NCBI GenBank assembly: GCA_944472135.2 | Contig: OX235268.1 | Span: forward strand, 9,430,589 to 9,494,588 | DNA from: Trichobilharzia regenti | Taxonomy: Eukaryota; Platyhelminthes; Trematoda; Strigeidida; Schistosomatidae | Direction: 5' to 3' | Length of the DNA stretch: 64,000 nucleotides | Part shown: positions 11,902 through 22,748 of the stretch, piece after piece | Numbering within the stretch: the stretch's first letter is position 1 | How the letters are laid out: every line of letters begins with the position of its first letter | The notes under the pieces: generated by a model | What the model was told of the DNA's origin: nothing | The model's database searches: none | What the model saw: the letters and a program-made list of their open reading frames with translations, nothing else | Program-made: the position numbers and the translations under genes

Positions 11902-12080
11902 TTACCAAACGTTTGTGTTAATTATTCTTAATTCCGTTTTCTCTCACTTTGTTTAATTTATCCTTTCTATATATATTGACTTGACAAGTAAATGTGTGAT
12001 CAGATTGTTCGAAATGTATAGCGCTAATACATCACATTTTTCAGATAGTCTCCGTCTTCTAATAACGCTATCAAAAAAAA

Positions 12081-14285
12081 GTAAAAATTATCCCATAAAC
12101 TGTGATATTCTGTGTATCTTCTCTACTGCTACTTGATATCGAATGGTCTATTCATGCTGTCCCTTTATTTCTAATGCATACACGTCACAATTCCAGGCCT
12201 CAAATTCATATATACATATCTATATCCATTTGTGTATGTGTTAAAATAGCAGAGGTTCATGAATAGAAAGTGTACCATATTTAATTAAATTACAATAAAT
12301 GTTATACTGATTACTGTGAAAAACCGAAGATTGTACAAGCATATGTGTTGATGACTGAGATATACATGTGAAAACGCAATAGCCACATTTCGAAATCGGT
12401 AACATAAAACTCAATTAACTCACTTAACTCAATGATTAATATACAAGTGTTTTCCACAATATAGTTGCCAAAAGTGAGTCGGTGAATTTCTGTGAAAATA
12501 TTTTAGCCAGTCCTTTCGGCAGTTATTCTAGCTGGTGTAATTCAACAAAGGCGTACTGTGTGACACAATTATCACGGTTGTTAAAAGGTTATAAACATTT
12601 CACCCAAATGCATTAGTCTTCTAGTAATGTTAATCAGCAACTTATAATTTGACACTTCTTCCAGCAGATTACGTCTGATCTATCAGACAAAGATAAAATT
12701 TATCCCTTAAGAAATGTAAACACAATGAAAATCAGGTACTCTCATTTAGGCATTTCAAGCAGGATCTATAGAGGATGTTATCTAATCCACTCCACAGCAG
12801 CCCTTTCAAATTTACCATTATTCAAGTAATCGAACACCACCTTCAGCATTTCGAAAGTGATATTCCAATACAATAACACTTGAGACATTCCCATCATGTC
12901 GGATGTTAGATGAACAAGATAGATTGATGTAAATTAGCATATTATAAACGCGATGGATATTGATGTGATTTGCTTCATTCATACAACTCAGCATATCACT
13001 ATAGCAAGTGCTTTCTATTTTGAACTCTGGAGATAAGGAGTTTAATCTCACAGCTTCCAACACGGAACTAATTTAGCGAACCATAAACTTAGAAAAGCTT
13101 TGCATGTAGTCAATATAATTTACAGAACTTCGGATGGATTGTTCTCTGTCTACATCTGAAGGTAGCGAACTATCGTATATAGAGTACTTCCCTAATCAGA
13201 TTCGCTGTTGTTAATTCTAACTTCTTTATGAAGCACTTCGTCTTTTTCATATCGTCCAGGATATCAAACGTAAAACTTGAGCTCTTATCCACTGGAAAGC
13301 ATATGGATATGTGGCCACAGCTGAGTTGTCTATGGAATTCACCAGTCGAGCAATCCTCATCACAGACAGCAGAAGTATCATTTATTTAATTTTAGTACAA
13401 ATGAAAATTGAAGACAACATCGTTCAGTTATTCATCTTAAACGACAGGAATTCCTGTATCTTCCTGAATAACATGTTAACTTTTGAAGGTGAATTCTACT
13501 CGATTATGATAAAAGGGAGCCACACTTCAATCTCTTGCCTGTTAGTTTTTTGATGAAATAAACTCGAATGTACTTGTTAGAATGCATTAGAACATTCTGC
13601 TTCTTATTCGCCTAATAGGCGGGATTATCTGTTTGTCGGATATATCTCAAGGTTGAAGAGTGTTATTTACTAGATTGTATTTCGAATATAAATTATTGAC
13701 CACTATTATGTCGACTTATATGAAATAGAGCCAATGTGCAATTACATACTGCCACTGAGTCTAAGGTTATTGCACATCTCTGTCGAAATAGGCTTACACT
13801 ATCAAATAATCTATTAATTATAGGTAATAATTTATTGGATTAATTCAAATAAATGATAGACTAATGTTACGCATATTGTCCACAGATCTATTTCAAACAC
13901 CAACAAGCACTGGTGAGTACCAGTTAAAATTTTGATCTTTCAATTACTTCCCGGAAACGAGACAATAGTCCTCAATTATATATCGTGAAATAATCGTTGA
14001 GAGGTACAATGAATACACATTTGTGTAAGGTGAACAAAACGAGGTCCATGCATTTTAATAAGGTTCGCCTTATATTCTACTGACTTTATTTTTAGATTTA
14101 TAAACTAGTACCTTTTCATCCATTATCACCTGTTCAACTGTGTGTTATGCAATCACATTTTGTTAATAGCACTTATATCTAGAATAAACGAAGATTGAAG
14201 GTCACCATGTTCAGTCAGTAATTATGCATATTCACTTTGAAGGCTTTGACCGAAGCACACTTGATATATCTCAGGCATATTTTCT
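12081..14285. other. No gene confirmed; two untested frames
   Basis: The minus frame 12818-13063 (81 codons, balanced composition, possible acceptor ...GCTAAATTAG just upstream) and the plus frame 13311-13553 (80 codons) look slightly better than background. Neither has a domain or clear splice pair, so I do not call them genes. Confidence 0.3.
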
Positions 14286-14460
14286 GCTTTACTCAAAAGT
14301 GGTCTTCTGGTTCAGCTTGCATTTGATAAAGGTGAACTTGTGTTTTTAACACAGTCTATTTCATTCCAATTTCACGTTAACGTAACTTAATACACTAACG
14401 ATGAATACTGTCACAATCCTTCTTAGCGAGTGAAATTGCTTTCACTGTCTACATGATGAA
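14286..14460. repeat. Repeat block B, copy 1
   Basis: Matches 16724-16890 in the same orientation. Shared motifs: gtcttctggttcagcttgca, acacagt-tatttcattccaa and atgaatactgtc. Confidence 0.85.
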
Positions 14461-14739
14461 CAGTTAAATGGCGTTTCTATCATGTAATCATGGATTGATT
14501 AGTTATAATTTCCGATTCTCTTACCCTTCAATCTATTGCAGTTATTTTATCATATTCTCAGTAACCACTGGAATGATTTCCAGTTGATTTTCACATCTGA
14601 AAAACAGTTACACCCGTAGTTTTGCCAAATGCTGTTTATAATTACACGTTTATAAAGTAAACGGTTTGAATAGTATCATTCATCACCGAATAACACCAAT
14701 TTGATATACAGTAAAAGAAATCAGTAATTGAATAACTGC

Positions 14740-15296
14740 TATCTCCCAGATGCACAGTATTCATCGATAATCAACTCACCAGGTTTCAAATCCAACACCT
14801 TTATTTTACGAGGCAAAGCTATCTACAGCCTGAGACAACCGGAGAACACGTCTTGGAAGCTACACATTAATTTCCTCAAGCTTATTTTCATACAGAATAG
14901 CTGTTATGCTGTGTGGAGTGATCCGTTTAGAATTCATGGCATATTTTATTCCACAACTTGGTCGGAAGTCATTTTTCCGAGTATACTTTACAGATTTAAC
15001 TGTGTATTTGCCTATTATTTTTGTCATACTATTAGGCACTTTGGAAGGCACAAGTATGTTCATAATTTTCCAATCCACTATGGAACATAATATATTCAAT
15101 GGGTCACATACGAAGCAAATATCTTTACATGTATGAAAAAAGTGTAAGGAATTATTCTCAATACTTCTGGTCACAATTATGTGTGAAATGATTATGCATG
15201 ACACATAGCAATGTTAGTAAAAATATTCATTTGCAAAACATTTCTGGTGAAACTTGATACAACTGTGAAAATTTTCCTGCTTCGGACAAAAGTTAG
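14740..15296. repeat. Repeat block A, copy 1, containing an old tRNA-like head
   Basis: Matches 16160-16735 in the same orientation with many indels. Shared motifs include cggaagtcatttttc, ggaattattctcaata and cttcggacaaaagt. At 14765-14860 the minus strand shows a degenerate tRNA-like sequence (GCTTTGCCTCGTAAAATAAA, then TTGGATTTGAAACC), so an old SINE lies inside the unit. The 76-120 codon frames here are incidental. Confidence 0.8.
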
Positions 15297-15309
15297 GTCT
15301 ATCATTGAC

Positions 15310-15450
15310 CTTCCACGTGACCCGAAATTCGATCCCCAGACGACGCACACCTGATACCAATGGTCGGCCTGCTATATTCGGGCTACCGATATCACATGTT
15401 CAACATTTCATACCTATACCAAAAATACAGTCTGGAATCAAGACAAGCGA
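15310..15450 (+). repeat. tRNA-derived SINE, type 1, 5'-truncated
   Basis: Starts at a degraded B box (aattcgatcccca), then gacgcacacctgatacca, gtcggcctgc and the family tail. The A-box half is missing. It sits at the broken right edge of repeat block A. Confidence 0.75.
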
Positions 15451-15487
15451 CAGGTAGCAGATCGTTTATTCGAGAAATCAACAGATA

Positions 15488-15674
15488 TTAATAGATTTTT
15501 ACGAGTTGATCACGGATTGATATCAGTTAGAGAACCATTGAAAACCAGGGAGTACTGGACAGCTGCTGTTTCATCCTAGTTTGGGAATCATCGCCAGTAC
15601 GCACCCACTGGGTTTCGAACCCAGGACCTTCCGGTTACAAGGCAAGCTCGTATACCATTCAGCCACTGGGACCC
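15488..15674 (-). repeat. tRNA-derived SINE, type 2 (Thr-like head)
   Basis: The minus strand begins GGGTCCCAGTGGCTGAATGG. It has an anticodon-loop-like CTTGTAA (TGT, threonine-like) and a B box GGGTTCGAAACCC. The body is GATGATTCCCAAACTAGGA and GTCCAGTACTCCCT, and the tail ATCAACTCGTAAAAATC. Relatives occur at 60417-60705, 59300-59470 and 53861-53900. It is not a functional tRNA gene because the 3' acceptor half does not pair. Confidence 0.85.
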
Positions 15675-16159
15675 GATACAATGGCTCGTGAATTCTAACT
15701 TCTACCAATTCGTGAATTAGCGCGACCCCAACCATTGTCGTTGGTGGGACATCCATCCACACAGGTGACATCTAATTGGACCTCACTGGTCACGACTTCT
15801 CACTAGAACTCAGGAAACTCCAACCTGTAGCAAGTCACTAGCGAGCATCAGATTAACTTTCTATAGAAAATAGATTTTTATGTAAATTATCATTCTCAAT
15901 TATTAACAACGAAACAGTGTCTTCTGATTGGTTAATTTCTCACCGAAAGTAAATCTATCATCCCTTTGTAGCTGTTTGTTTGATGGTAAAAACATATATA
16001 TGCGAACCGTATCCGCCCACGAAAAGTCTTTGTTCTTGAATTTCTCATGATCAAGATATGGGGCATAAGCATTCACGTAAATTGCTGTCGAACAATTATG
16101 GCTGGCAGACACCAGTCGTCAAACCATAATCAAAAATGAAAAATGAAATAAATAACTAT
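15675..16159. other. No gene recognised
   Basis: Spacer between the SINE and repeat block A copy 2. No supported frame. Confidence 0.45.
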
Positions 16160-16735
16160 ACACACTTCCCATCAACAATCAGCTCAGCAGGAATCGAATC
16201 CATTATCTTCAATTAAAGAGGCAAGCATATCGATTACCAGAATTAAACGACCTAAAAATATGACTAGGAAACTGCACATTACTTCACTTACGCTTATTCT
16301 CATACAGGATTACTCCTGTGTCATATGAAGTAATGCGTCTATGTTTGGTGACGCATTTTTTTCCACAACTCAGTCGGAAGTCATTTTTCTGAGTATATTT
16401 CACAGTATTCACTGTGCCAATGTCCGTTATTTTTTGTTGTCCTATTTCGCTGTAATTTTATGGACTTTATTATTTTTTATTCATATAGAACTCATAGGTA
16501 TGTTTGTATTTTCAAGTCTATTGTGGTACATAAGGTTCCATTATGTAGCGAATAACTTTACAAATGTGAAATGAGTATAAGGAATTATTCTCAATATGTC
16601 TAGTCCTAATTATGTGTGAAACGATTGTGCATGACATATAGCAATGTTAATAGCAATATTCAATTGCGAAATTCTCATGGTGAAAATTGATATAACTGTG
16701 ACAACCTTCCTGCTTCGGACAAAAGTTGTCTTCTG
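16160..16735. repeat. Repeat block A, copy 2
   Basis: Diverged direct copy of 14740-15296. It keeps the tRNA-like minus-strand remnant (GCTTGCCTCTTTAATT, then GGATTCGATTCC) at 16185-16250. Here block A runs directly into block B, whereas in copy 1 that junction has been replaced by a SINE. Confidence 0.8.
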
Positions 16736-16890
16736 GTTCAGCTTGCATTTGGTAAAGCTGATATTGTGTTTTGAACACAGTGTATTTCATTCCAATTTTA
16801 CGTTAACCTAACTTCATACACTAACAATGAATACTGTCGCCATCCTTGTTAGCGAGTGAAACTGTTTTCGTCGTCTGCATGATGCAAATT
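16724..16890. repeat. Repeat block B, copy 2
   Basis: Direct match to 14286-14460. It abuts block A copy 2 at cttcggacaaaagttgtctt, defining the original A-B unit order. Confidence 0.85.
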
Positions 16891-18961
16891 CGGTTGAAGG
16901 TTCTATAATGTCGTGACGAATACAGTAGTTCTAATTTTCAATTCGTTTCCTCGGCAGTTTTATTCAAATCTGTAACAATGGGAAGTAGATTTACGCTTCT
17001 AACTAAAAATGATTCTTATAATAGTATATGCACTTCTCTGCTTGTTGTGCATGCAGCCTGCTTAGATTTTCATTTTTCAATGATAGCTGCTGAAATTTTA
17101 GAAGATAGAAATAAGCTAACTTACCTGTCGTCAGAATCTATCGATTAATATGAGTTATTTCTTCTTAATGTTTTGTGATATACATATAAATATCTATATA
17201 GATAAACATAGAAATAATTCAATATTTTTATGTGTTCTGTCCGACCTTCTGTCATCCTCTTCACTTATATGTCACTGTATCTCAGTTTTCTGAAAGCTTC
17301 GTCTTACATTTAGTTATGAATTGACGATTACCATTAAATTCCCGACACTTTCGGAAATTTTTAACTTCTCAGATGAGTTAGGTATGCAATTTAATTGAAT
17401 ACTGCATCAGTAACGATGAATCTCATATGTTTGCGAATATTTTCCATGATATCAGTATTTTCGTATGAAGAAGTTATGATGGAAGCAAATAATGAATTTC
17501 CACAGTTTGCTGATGAGAAAACAAAATATATTCAACACTGCTTCCCCATAAGTGTGAATATCTTTGTCTAACGGTTCCACTGGTGCATTACATCATTGCA
17601 GTGAAACAAAGTAAGCTGAAGTTAATTCTCTTGACTGCGGTTCGCTTTTGTTTAGAGGAGCATAAATCAGTGTGTTCAGCAATGTTCTCTCCAAGTACCC
17701 TATTGAAACACTTCATAAAATATTGCATATTTAGGTGAAATTAAAAGAACTTCATTAGCTTTCTTAACTGAAGTCTAAAATAACTTTGCGTGTATTGAAG
17801 TCAGTTTGAAGAATTGATAAAGCTTTCTCTTTGTACACTATACGTGGCATTTTTCTACATAATTAGATTGCTAGTAGACAATTCCTACAGTCACGTAGTG
17901 TGCATATGGAATGCCCTTATTTCGAGGTGATTTGTAGACTACTATCAAGAGCTGTTGACTTTTACGTGCTGTTTACTTATTGACGCGTAGCACGTCATTG
18001 GAATACGCCGTTCAATTACGTCAGAAAATGCTATTCAACCATCAACAACAAATTCTTTCACTTTATCAAGTTCCTTGCCATCTGTTTATCTCCCAACAAA
18101 CTTTCTACAAATATCTGGTTCTCTGGTGGATACATACTAAGGTTTTCTAAAACCCTGCTTGAAGCTATTACGTTTCTGTCAAAATTAAGGTGATTCATCG
18201 ATGGTAACCCGACTTTTCCTGTTTCCCATAAATTAAAACCCTCATATCACAAAATAGTAAATCCAATGATTACGACGAGTGAGTGAAGTATATCATCGTT
18301 TTCTTCCTACTTTAAACTTTTACCTGCACATTTTTGTCATCCAGAGAAGTCCAACATAGACACATATTTCAACGTATCCTTCCATGAAATAGGAATTATT
18401 TTTTAAAGCGATAAAAATGAAAGTAATAATGAAAACAATCGAAGTAGAATGACACCAAGTGACTTAAACAGGAGGTTTGCTATCAAGTTGATACTTGTAG
18501 CCACATCAACGTTAGCTCTGAAACATGTTTCAATGCAACAACTGGAGTCAGGTTATTTGCTACATCTAGAACTGTAGTATTCTACTTATTACTGGAGCCA
18601 TTTGAACGATAATTGATCAGTATCATGTGACTGAGGGAAACTGATTCTAAGCACAGTGTCACAGCAAATAGCTTTACTCATGTCCTGAACTATGAATCGA
18701 AGAGTTTCAGAGATGATGTAGCATATTTCCCTACATCAATTCCAGCTTTCTATTTCATTACATAATCAAATGTCATATTTTTAAAATGAAGTATAAGAGA
18801 ATTCATCTGTCTAGGAATAGATAAAAATGCGTCATTTACTTTGTGAATATCGAAGAAGTTATGATAAACACCTGCACCCAAATATAAAATGGTATTTTGA
18901 GAGAATTATGTTATCATTACAGTTTTAATTCTTTCTTTCCTGTTGGATTATAGGACTTTAG
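16891..18961. other. No gene confirmed
   Basis: Mostly unassignable. At about 18027-18140 all three plus frames are open for over 110 bp after a possible acceptor (attacgtcag). It could be an upstream exon of the 18962-19357 frame, but the evidence is weak. Confidence 0.3.
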
Positions 18962-19357
18962 TGGCACACTCTGACTGCGCTCTATAATCTACATCCATAT
19001 TCAGTTGGTTCTACAACAACCCATGAGCTTCGATTTCTTTCTTGGCATGATCACTTTGGATCCTCAACTAGTCTACCTCCATTTATGGTCCAGTCGAAGC
19101 ACACTCGTAAACATGTATGTAAACAAGTGCAATATAGACCATCGTTTGTCAAGAATTACTTCGAATTACTAAGATTACAGATAAATAAGTGCATTATGTA
19201 CTGGTCCCCCTCAATTCCCAAAAAACTTATTAGACTATCTTCCTGTAAGATTATACGGGGATCGACATATTCTAAGCCATATGAAGGCCGACTTGAAGTG
19301 TCTACTCCTGTTAAATTACAAGATGTGAAGCCGATTGATAAATATTCAGAAATGTAA
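18962..19357 (+). CDS. Candidate terminal coding exon, unknown protein
   Basis: A frame of 131 codons opens exactly at a possible splice acceptor (ttataggactttag, then TGG). The preceding triplet in frame is the stop TAG, so the frame begins at the intron border. It ends with a stop at 19355-19357. The product starts WHTLTALYNLHPYSVG and continues ELRFLSWHDHFG (about residues 27-38), a basic segment QSKHTRKHVCKQ and a C-terminal SYSKPY-like and KLQDVKPIDKYSEM stretch. It is hydrophilic with mixed charge and no membrane segment. Composition and length argue against a chance frame. I do not recognise a family, and I see no AATAAA close downstream and no clear partner exon. It could also be a remnant of an unknown transposon. 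Confidence 0.45.
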   Translation, partial: WHTLTALYNLHPYSVGSTTTHELRFLSWHDHFGSSTSLPPFMVQSKHTRKHVCKQVQYRPSFVKNYFELLRLQINKCIMYWSPSIPKKLIRLSSCKIIRGSTYSKPYEGRLEVSTPVKLQDVKPIDKYSEM

Positions 19358-20035
19358 TATAGCATACGACCTACCAGTCAGAAGTGACCTTATAGATAAA
19401 TTAGTTAAATGATGGTAGCAGATCACAACGGGGGTAAATGTATACATTGAACTTCCATTTACTTGTATTCACGTGGTACAAGTTAAAAGACTCTGAAAAT
19501 GAGAAATGTAACTTCCCGTTATAGTGACTGTTTGCTTATCAATTATCATGTGGATTTCATGCTTGAAAGTAAAACATGGTATGTAGTTTAAAAAAACAAG
19601 CTTCACAAACGCCAGCCACTACCATAAGTAAGTCAATTTCTTCATATCATACTGTTTGTTCAATGTAACAAAAGTGCAATGATGGCTGAAGAGGGAACGT
19701 CTACTTCCACTGTTCGCATGAGTTATTGTCTCGTTATCACGTTTTCTATGTACAAATACCGCTAGCTCAAAAGTGCTAAGGATGATATTATTGTAAAAAT
19801 GTTGAATCAATGGTAAATCTCACATCTGTGAAAACTATAAGAAATAACGGAATAGACTTCGGAATGAAAAAATATACATCGACAGAACAGGCATTTCCTG
19901 TCGAAATTATCTGAAATCATCAAGTGATAAAATAATCCAGAATATTCTCTGGAGAACACTGCTTAATGACTGACCCTACCTGAAGTATGCATAGTTGCAC
20001 CATACACTTTGGTGAATCTGATCATGCATATATTT
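19358..20035. other. No gene recognised
   Basis: AT-rich sequence downstream of the candidate exon, with short shadow frames only. Confidence 0.45.
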
Positions 20036-20105
20036 GTTAATTCAGCTTATATGGAAATAGGAAATAAAATGACGAATAAAGTAAACAAAGTAATAATGGT
20101 GTACA
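20036..20105. repeat. Short diverged repeat, Penelope-tail-like, copy 1
   Basis: ttgttaattcagcttatatgg and gacgaataaagtaaacaaag recur at 20788-20855. Both resemble the acttatcaagtc...aattaaacaaagtg part of the Penelope tails at 6.8 and 11.2 kb. Confidence 0.45.
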
Positions 20106-20787
20106 AGAACACGGAGGATAGTGACTGACACAAATTCCATTAATACTATGGGATAAGAATTATCACAGTATTTTAAGCGGCATGATAAATTACTTGTTCA
20201 CAAACCATGACGGCTTCATTTTATGAATTAGCACAGCTTTTTTTATAGATCAATTAGTCCGAAGTAGGGAAAGGTTAGATTATATTATGTTCTGTACACA
20301 CTATTTGGGATACATGTGATTAATTCAACGCGCCTCCATCAACTTTGTTAAACCCACTGTTTTGCATTTTGTTCCATCTGTCATTTTTCTTATCAACTTC
20401 CCGAAGAGACACATTAATCTCAACTAGAAATATATTTTGTCTTCTTCATTTATTCAATTCCATACATAAATCATAGTTATTACCATTTATGCAAAAACTT
20501 CACACCATGAGAATATGTAATTCCGCATTATTTTTGTAAATCAGACTGGGATAGAAAACAGTTCCCCATCAACAACTGATGGGACAAAGCGAATGATCAA
20601 ACTAACACTGATAAAATTAAACTTGTAACTGGAAGTAGGCTAAGAGCTTGACTACATTTTTCAGTAGCACTAAATCTAAAACAGTTAAAAGTCGAAATAA
20701 ATTTTGGGTAGCATTATTTAATGAAGAACATTACCTGTTGAATGAAGAATTACGCAATTCACTTCGGTTAATATGACCACAAATCAT
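20106..20787. other. No gene recognised
   Basis: AT-rich spacer. Nothing assignable. Confidence 0.4.
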
Positions 20788-20855
20788 TTTGTTAATTCAG
20801 TTTATATGGAAATGGGTAGATAAAAGGCCGAATAAAGTAAACAATATGATATGCA
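20788..20855. repeat. Short diverged repeat, Penelope-tail-like, copy 2
   Basis: Direct partner of 20036-20105 (ttgttaattcagtttatatg, ccgaataaagtaaacaa). It abuts the 3' end of the LINE relict. Confidence 0.45.
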
Positions 20856-20859
20856 ATAG

Positions 20860-21755
20860 TAAATTTTTTTTATTATTCCATTTGGTTCCAGGTGGAACAT
20901 AGGACTTCAACGACACATCTCCACTTTGTTCTATTTGTGCTTTACTCTTCACCTGGCCCCACGAAAGCCTATAATCTCTCATCTCATCCTTCCCAATGAT
21001 CTCCTCCCTTTCAGTGTAGGACGGCTTAGCCGTCGCTTATAACTGGGATTCCACTCCAGCCATAGCTTGCATTGTGCGAAATGTCATTTCACGGTCTCCT
21101 CAACCCCTCTCTGATGCATCTCCATTTTATTCTGTATATTTGTTGAGCGATCAGCCCTCGATTGGTTTGTTGCCAGGTTTCCTTGTCGCTAATTATTTCT
21201 GGGTATTCGATCTTCGGTATGGAGCTAAGGCAGCTGTTGATAGATGTCTATAACTTCTTTAAAACTTTTTTGTGAAGCACAATGCAAGTTTGTGACCCTT
21301 ATAGGAGAACTGACTTCTTATCCACGTTGAAAATCCGAATTTTACTCTTTATGGTGAGTGAGAAAGATTTCCAAACTAGAACCTATCTCACCTTTGAGGT
21401 TCTGGATTTGACACCGCCCTCCGTTCTGCCTGGGGTTGAAACAATGCTTACTATCTGGATAAGTGAAGGCAGTAACCATTGTCAAATCTCTCTGGCTAAT
21501 GGTGATTGATGCTGGTGGCTGTTTCTGTGGCGGTTCGTTGGTTATCTTCATCACATGCATCTTCTCTGTGTTCACCTGGAGTCCTGCCTTTGATATCTGC
21601 CTCTTCATCCAGTTTGTTGCTTTTGCCACAATACTCAAGTTTGTGTGACATTAGACATATATCATCCAAGAAATCCAGAACTTCTAGAGTCTTCTTATAG
21701 GTCTGTTGAATGTCTTCCTGTCTTCTCACTCCTACACACAGTCTGAAGCCCAATC
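20860..21755 (-). pseudogene. RTE-type LINE reverse transcriptase, 3' end, broken
   Basis: The minus strand carries the end of an RTE-like polyprotein in shifting frames: LEVLDFLDDICLMSHKLE (RT palm region with a D-D pair, about 21660-21710), GLQVNTEKMHVMKITNEP, ISQRDLTMVTAFTYPDS (about 21460-21500), then a thumb region with KSVLL and IEYPEIISDKETW (about 21190-21330). It closes with a degraded C-terminus (ALCST-like, Y-V-P-P-G) near 20880. The wording parallels the copy at 2274-3050. Several frameshifts make it inactive. The A-rich stretch at 20868-20880 is the likely 3' end. Confidence 0.8.
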
Positions 21756-21889
21756 CAGCTCATCACAATTAATAATATTACGGTGGTAAAAGGGTCAGTC
21801 TTCTCTTACTCCTGTATTCAGCCAACTCCTTTTCTGATTTATGCAAACTATTCGCACCTGTTTTTCAACCCGAATTAGGTCACTATCTT

Positions 21890-21968
21890 GGTCAACAATC
21901 AGCAAAACTACCCACCAGCTACCTCCCGTACCGTGGCCACCAGCATCCCATCCCCGTAGCCAAAATAT
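21890..21968 (-). mobile_element. LTR-element leader-like sequence
   Basis: In minus orientation the LTR end (...ACATAACA) is followed by ATATTTTGGCTACGGGG and then ATGGGATGCTGGTGGCC. A short TTTGGC-type stretch after an LTR is what the primer-binding leader of a Ty3/gypsy element looks like. This would be the start of a second, tandem element, truncated soon after. The interpretation is inferential. Confidence 0.4.
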
Positions 21969-22233
21969 TGTTATGTACTGGTCGAGTAATTAATAGTCCT
22001 GACGCAAGAAGGTGGAAATTAGAAAACCACCAGCTTCACGATGATACTTGTATTTTTCAAACACAAGGAAAAATCAATGTCACACAAGTGTATGAGTGAA
22101 TGTTCAAAAATGAACGAATCAATAGACAGTCTCAACATGATTGTTAATTATAATGGAAGATTGATCCATATATACATAGCAAAATATAACAGGTTGTGAA
22201 AAACAAACACACATATTATGTGGGTACTTATCA
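21969..22233 (-). mobile_element. Ty3/gypsy LTR, about 265 bp
   Basis: In minus orientation the block begins TGATAAGTACCC immediately after a polypurine tract (AAAGGGGAGG, 22234-22243) and ends ...CAGTACATAACA. It therefore has the TG...CA ends of an LTR. It serves as the 3' LTR of the gag-protease relict at 22244-23520. Confidence 0.65.
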
Positions 22234-22243
22234 CCTCCCCTTT

Positions 22244-22748
22244 GAGAAGGTTGATGATTAGTAGCGTGTTTTCTCGGGGGTAGATCTGGAACCGTTGAGC
22301 TTGTTGTTGACGTCTGTCGCTTCGTTTGCCTGTTGGGTTTGCGGCTTCGGCTTCGTCCGGAATTGTCCGACATTTTATGCTTCTTGACTGCATTGCATAG
22401 AGAATTTAGTGGGACATCAGCCAGATGCAAACGATCGAACCGATCAAGTCCCAAAAGATTTAAATCACTCTTGGTTACGAAGAAAATTCCTGTGAATTTA
22501 TTGTTACGGAATGATACAGAACATTTGAGTTCCCCATTTGGTTGGAGGCGCCCACCACAGGCGCTAACATGAGTCTGGGAAGTATTTGTGATAGGTGGTC
22601 TGCCAATATCATTCCAAAGTTTCTCTGATATAACAGTAATATCAGAGGCGGTATCTAGCTGCAAACGTGTATCATGACCATTCATCTGAAGATCAAGATA
22701 TTTCCGCATACCTGGTGTTGTGACTTGACAGGTTGCGACTAGACTCAT
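22244..22748 (-). pseudogene. Ty3/gypsy retropepsin, pol truncated
   Basis: Aspartic protease region of an LTR-retrotransposon pol. The frame starts at 22748, where ATGA overlaps the gag stop. The catalytic motif RLQLDTASDITVIS lies at about residues 29-42 and the second-lobe motif LNLLGLDRFDRLHL at about 96-109, as in retropepsins of K02A2.6-like gypsy elements. After about residue 125 the reading changes to a basic, Ser/Arg/Thr-rich stretch (SGRSRSRKPNRQTKRQ) and then runs into the polypurine tract and LTR. RT, RNase H and integrase are therefore absent, which indicates an internal deletion. The open frame continues artefactually into the LTR to 22119. Confidence 0.85.

Larger units (their letters stand above)
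11093..12080. mobile_element. Palindrome of two opposed Penelope-like 3' ends
   Basis: Left arm (about 11100-11512) and right arm (about 11676-12078) are near-perfect reverse complements around a spacer of about 160 bp. Reading outwards, each arm contains the end of a GIY-YIG endonuclease frame, the stop, and the same 3' non-coding tail down to the gacggag/ctccgtc motif. Penelope-like elements (RT plus GIY-YIG nuclease) often insert in inverted or partial-tandem arrangements. The two arms also share an odd homopolymer: G10 at 11351-11360 and C9 at 11828-11836. Confidence 0.9.

Noticed and set aside
15571..15771. Minus frame with VPVAEWYTSLPCNRKVLG
   Set aside because: It is a translation of the type 2 SINE head, a common false gene in flatworm annotations.
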